Assembly (NCBI GenBank): GCA_015075275.1
Contig: JABTUU010000002.1
Location: forward strand, 682,001 to 746,000
From: Anaerolineales bacterium
GTDB lineage: Bacteria; Chloroflexota; Anaerolineae; Anaerolineales; Villigracilaceae
Length of the DNA: 64,000 bases
Direction of reading: 5' to 3'
Made by a program: the position numbers and the translations under genes. Each line of letters starts with the position of its first letter. The first letter of the stretch is position 1. The notes under the pieces were generated by a model. The model did no database searches, was not told the DNA's origin, and saw nothing but the letters and a program-made list of their open reading frames with translations. Shown piece after piece: positions 61,840-64,000 of this stretch.

Positions 61840-63516
61840 TTAATCCGCAAACACATCCCATTTACCGTTAATATTCGGCAGCCGCAATTCTCCATACCAG
61901 CCCGTATCATCCCAATAACGACGACTCCAAATCGCATTCCCAAACGGATCACATTCCGCCCAATGGAATTCCTGCGGAAGCGTATCGGCGATCGGACAAA
62001 GCGCGGCGTTAATCAACGGGATAGAAGCGTTGGGCGCGCTTCCGAGCGAATTGGGCAATCCGGGCGTCGGGTAGCAGTTATTTTCCAAAAGCCCCAGCCC
62101 GCCTTTATCTGGCAGGCGGCAGAAGGATTGATCGGGATAATTCACTACGTTGTAGTCGAAAGCGTCTGTCAACCCGCCGTTAGGCTTGAGCAGGCGCACC
62201 GCATCGCCGCCGTCGCTGAGCAATAAGCCGGTCTGATTCCCATAAAAGACGATCCGCTCTCCGGGTCTGAGCGTTAAAGACGATATTCGATAGGGCGTCG
62301 AGCCGGTATTTACCTCGTCATCCAGCGTCCAGCCGCTTAAGTTGACGCTGGTTGCGCCATAGTTGATCAATTCAATATATTCATCGCCGGTGTTGATAAG
62401 CCCATCGTTGTTCCAGTCTCGTCCGGGGCGCGGCACAAATTCGTTGATCGCAACCAGTTGAATGGGAGCAGCCGTTGGAGTGCGAGAAGGCGTTATTGTC
62501 TTTGTAGGGGTTTTCGTGTTTGTAGGCGTGTAGGTTATTGTGGGCGTACGCGTAAGCGAAGGGATGCGAGTAGGAGATGAGGTACGCGTAAGCGAAGGTG
62601 TGCGAGTAGGAGATGGCGTACGCGTAAGCGAAGGTGTGCGGGTAGGAGATGGCGTACGAGAAGGCGTAAGTGTACGAGAGGGCGTAGGAGTTGCAGTTGT
62701 GGGGAATGCTGAAAGCGCAATCATGGTCTCTGTCGCAGCGACATTCGTATTCCCCGCTGCCACAGTGAGGGTTTCTTCGTTAGGGGTTTCCGTAGGAGTG
62801 TATGCGCCTACTCCGCAAATATATCCTATCGAATCTTTGTTGCGCGCCATAGGATCTGCAACCTCGAAATCGGCTTTGTTATCATCCGTGTCTATACAGC
62901 TATCAATGCGCATACTAGATTTCTTTGCATTCGGCGCGTCAGCGGGATGGTTTCCTTCAAAAAAAGTGGCTGTTCCATATCCGACACGGTCAATAATGCT
63001 TGCAATTTCAGACGGAGAGCATGGCTTGTTATCTCCGTTGCAGGTTAATTCTATTATTGAATCAACTAATGCAACTTTGCCATTGTTCGCATTCATACTT
63101 ATATTACTTATTACGTCAGGAGTTGGAAGAGCCGTTCCATTGCTCCCTCCCGAGTTTCCTTGAATTAAATAATACTGTCCAGCTTTCAATAAGCCGCTAA
63201 GGTTAACGACAGTCCAAGTACTTCCCTCTGGAGATGCATATTGCACTGACTTTCCGTCTAAAGAAATATCATGATCGGTAGGGTTGAAAATCTCAATAAA
63301 ATCATGAGTATAAACCGCATTCGCATTTCCCCCGCCTCCATAAACCTGACTGATCACAAGATGCGTCGCCCACTGAGTCTTTGGCGCAGCATGGACCGGT
63401 GCAAGCAACGACATTGTCAGCGCTCCGCACAGCGCAGACAATAATATAACCCATAATAGACTGCGCCAAATAGTTCTTGAAATCTGCATGTCAAAAACGC
63501 TGCGCGCTACGCTCAT
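61840..63516 (-). CDS. Secreted lamin-tail-domain protein with Thr/Pro/Arg-rich linker
   Basis: The 558-residue protein has a signal peptide ending VHAAPK, then a lamin tail domain (about 50-240; HLVISQVYGGGGNANAVYTHDFIEIFN), a linker of SPTRTPSLTRTP repeats (about 270-345), a second lamin tail domain (about 350-470; INEFVPRPGRDWNNDGLINT, DEYIELINYG) and a short end. LTD proteins are usually surface- or secreted factors of unknown role. Its start overlaps spoVS by four bases as ATGA. Confidence 0.85.
   Translation of the reverse strand: MSVARSVFDMQISRTIWRSLLWVILLSALCGALTMSLLAPVHAAPKTQWATHLVISQVYGGGGNANAVYTHDFIEIFNPTDHDISLDGKSVQYASPEGSTWTVVNLSGLLKAGQYYLIQGNSGGSNGTALPTPDVISNISMNANNGKVALVDSIIELTCNGDNKPCSPSEIASIIDRVGYGTATFFEGNHPADAPNAKKSSMRIDSCIDTDDNKADFEVADPMARNKDSIGYICGVGAYTPTETPNEETLTVAAGNTNVAATETMIALSAFPTTATPTPSRTLTPSRTPSPTRTPSLTRTPSPTRTPSLTRTSSPTRIPSLTRTPTITYTPTNTKTPTKTITPSRTPTAAPIQLVAINEFVPRPGRDWNNDGLINTGDEYIELINYGATSVNLSGWTLDDEVNTGSTPYRISSLTLRPGERIVFYGNQTGLLLSDGGDAVRLLKPNGGLTDAFDYNVVNYPDQSFCRLPDKGGLGLLENNCYPTPGLPNSLGSAPNASIPLINAALCPIADTLPQEFHWAECDPFGNAIWSRRYWDDTGWYGELRLPNINGKWDVFAD
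62545..62688. repeat. 36-bp tandem repeat (about four units)
   Basis: Units begin CGTACGCGTAAGCGAAGG at 62545, 62581 and 62617, each 36 bases, with a fourth, diverged unit from 62653 to 62688. Each codes for 12 residues of a Ser/Pro/Thr/Arg linker in the lamin-tail protein. Confidence 0.85.
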
Positions 63517-63788
63517 CCGCCATGCTGCAAACGCAATTCAACGCTGAATTTAATAGCCGTACGCACTTTTTCGTCAATGGTTACATCTGCAAACTGAGGC
63601 GTACATACGATGTGGATATTGTCGTTTGTCAAATATCCTGTCGCCAGCGCTAACGCCTTCACCGCTTGATTAACCGCGGCGGCGCCGATCGCTTGAACTT
63701 CCGCCTGCTTGTGTTCGCGAATGACACCCGCGATTGCGCCTGCGACAGAAGCGGTACGAGAATTGGCTGAGACCCTAATCATATTCAT
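63513..63788 (-). CDS. spoVS: Stage V sporulation protein S-like protein
   Basis: From ATG at 63788 the protein has 91 residues: IRVSANSRTASVAGAIAGVIREH, EVQAIGAAAVNQAVKALALATGYL, VCTPQFADVTIDEKVRTAIKF. This is a full-length SpoVS match. SpoVS is a small nucleic-acid-binding (Alba-like) protein present in many non-sporulating bacteria; here it lies just beside the oriC-like module. AAAGG supports the start. A longer frame upstream is rejected. Confidence 0.93.
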   Translation of the reverse strand: MNMIRVSANSRTASVAGAIAGVIREHKQAEVQAIGAAAVNQAVKALALATGYLTNDNIHIVCTPQFADVTIDEKVRTAIKFSVELRLQHGG

Positions 63789-63864
63789 GATTCGCCTTTC
63801 ATTGTAAAGGGGGGCTCGACTTGATATGAAGATTGTACAGGATTTGCTTATTAGATTCAAGCGC

Positions 63865-63950
63865 TTTTTTAAAGAATATATAACTTTAGTAGTAGTAGTA
63901 GGGGCTGTGGATACTGTGGATAGCAATTTCTCGCCCCCACCTGTGGACGG
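63865..63950. other. oriC-like unwinding module (DUE, DnaA-trio, DnaA boxes)
   Basis: In order: an AT-rich stretch (about 63865-63886), five TAG trinucleotides (63887-63901), a GGGC block (63902-63905), TGTGGATAC (63906-63914) and TGTGGATAG (63915-63923), each one base from the DnaA box TGTGGATAA; a weaker TGTGGACGG is at 63942-63950. This order and orientation is that of the basal unwinding system of Bacillus subtilis oriC. dnaA itself is not in the window; the end of the window cuts the region. Confidence 0.75.
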
Positions 63951-64000
63951 GCGCTTCGATGTCATACCTAATGTGCGGCTAATTTACTATTTTTAACCTT

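Noticed and set aside
1..64000. tRNA, rRNA, CRISPR array, prophage or complete insertion sequence
   Set aside because: All gaps are shorter than 300 bases and none shows cloverleaf, array spacing, integrase or transposase coding.

Overview
The window looks like chromosomal DNA of an uncultured or little-studied member of the Chloroflexota, most probably class Anaerolineae. The reasons are several large multi-spanning membrane proteins of the Chlor_Arch_YYY (DUF2298) and GT39/PMT types, PdxST-type vitamin B6 synthesis, SpoVS, a DUF5671 protein, moderately GC-rich DNA, and many short dispersed palindromic repeats that also sit inside genes. This assignment is inferred from gene content, not from a marker-gene search.

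Layout. From 0 to 22 kb lies an envelope and glycan region, mostly on the minus strand: DUF2142, GT39, two YYY proteins (one a giant GT39-YYY fusion), a methyltransferase, a GT4 glycosyltransferase and a CDP-paratose 2-epimerase-like enzyme. It also holds cmk-plsC, an HD hydrolase, DUF952, a broken VapBC-type pair, a lipoprotein with an internal duplication, and pdxS-pdxT. From 22.9 to 26.1 kb a plus-strand operon (GntR regulator, SPFH protein, SdpI-like protein, DUF4177, YhfC-like protease) carries two parS-like sites in its gaps. From 26.2 to 36 kb are a GT39 enzyme, dnaN, a DUF5671 membrane protein, an M3 peptidase, a rhodanese lipoprotein that looks like a selenoprotein, a VOC protein and glutamate dehydrogenase. 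From 36 to 47.5 kb pyrD, pyrE, pyrF, pyrB and pyrC lie on the minus strand, interleaved with DinB, YdeI-like, Fic, hydroxyacid dehydrogenase, beta-propeller lipoproteins and a NIF3-like gene. From 47.6 to 57.2 kb are a BrnT/BrnA-like pair, icd, a fumarate-reductase-type complex II operon (A-C-D-B), an FKBP isomerase and a second, SQR-type complex II operon (C-D-A-B). From 57.3 to 63.8 kb are an RlmI-like methyltransferase, msrPQ, a DsbA-like protein, a deoxynucleoside kinase, a lamin-tail-domain protein and spoVS.

The right end (about 63.86-63.95 kb) has the architecture of a bacterial origin-unwinding module: an AT-rich stretch, five TAG trinucleotides, a short GC block and two DnaA-box-like 9-mers. 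With the parS-like sites and dnaN, this places the window next to oriC.

Most notable points: (1) a rhodanese with in-frame UGA at the second Cys of a YCxC-type active-site motif, a full conserved C-terminus after it and a SECIS-like hairpin; (2) the oriC-like module and parS sites; (3) a 162-bp MITE-like element that split an older repeat and duplicated its target; (4) repeated in-frame invasion of genes, including pyrD, pyrE, pyrF and pyrC, by dispersed repeats; (5) two complete complex II operons side by side; (6) a class II Fic protein with a perfect palindrome at its promoter, overlapping pyrE; (7) a VapC-type toxin gene stopped by one nonsense codon. No tRNA, rRNA, CRISPR array or prophage was seen, and no gene-free stretch exceeds 300 bases.
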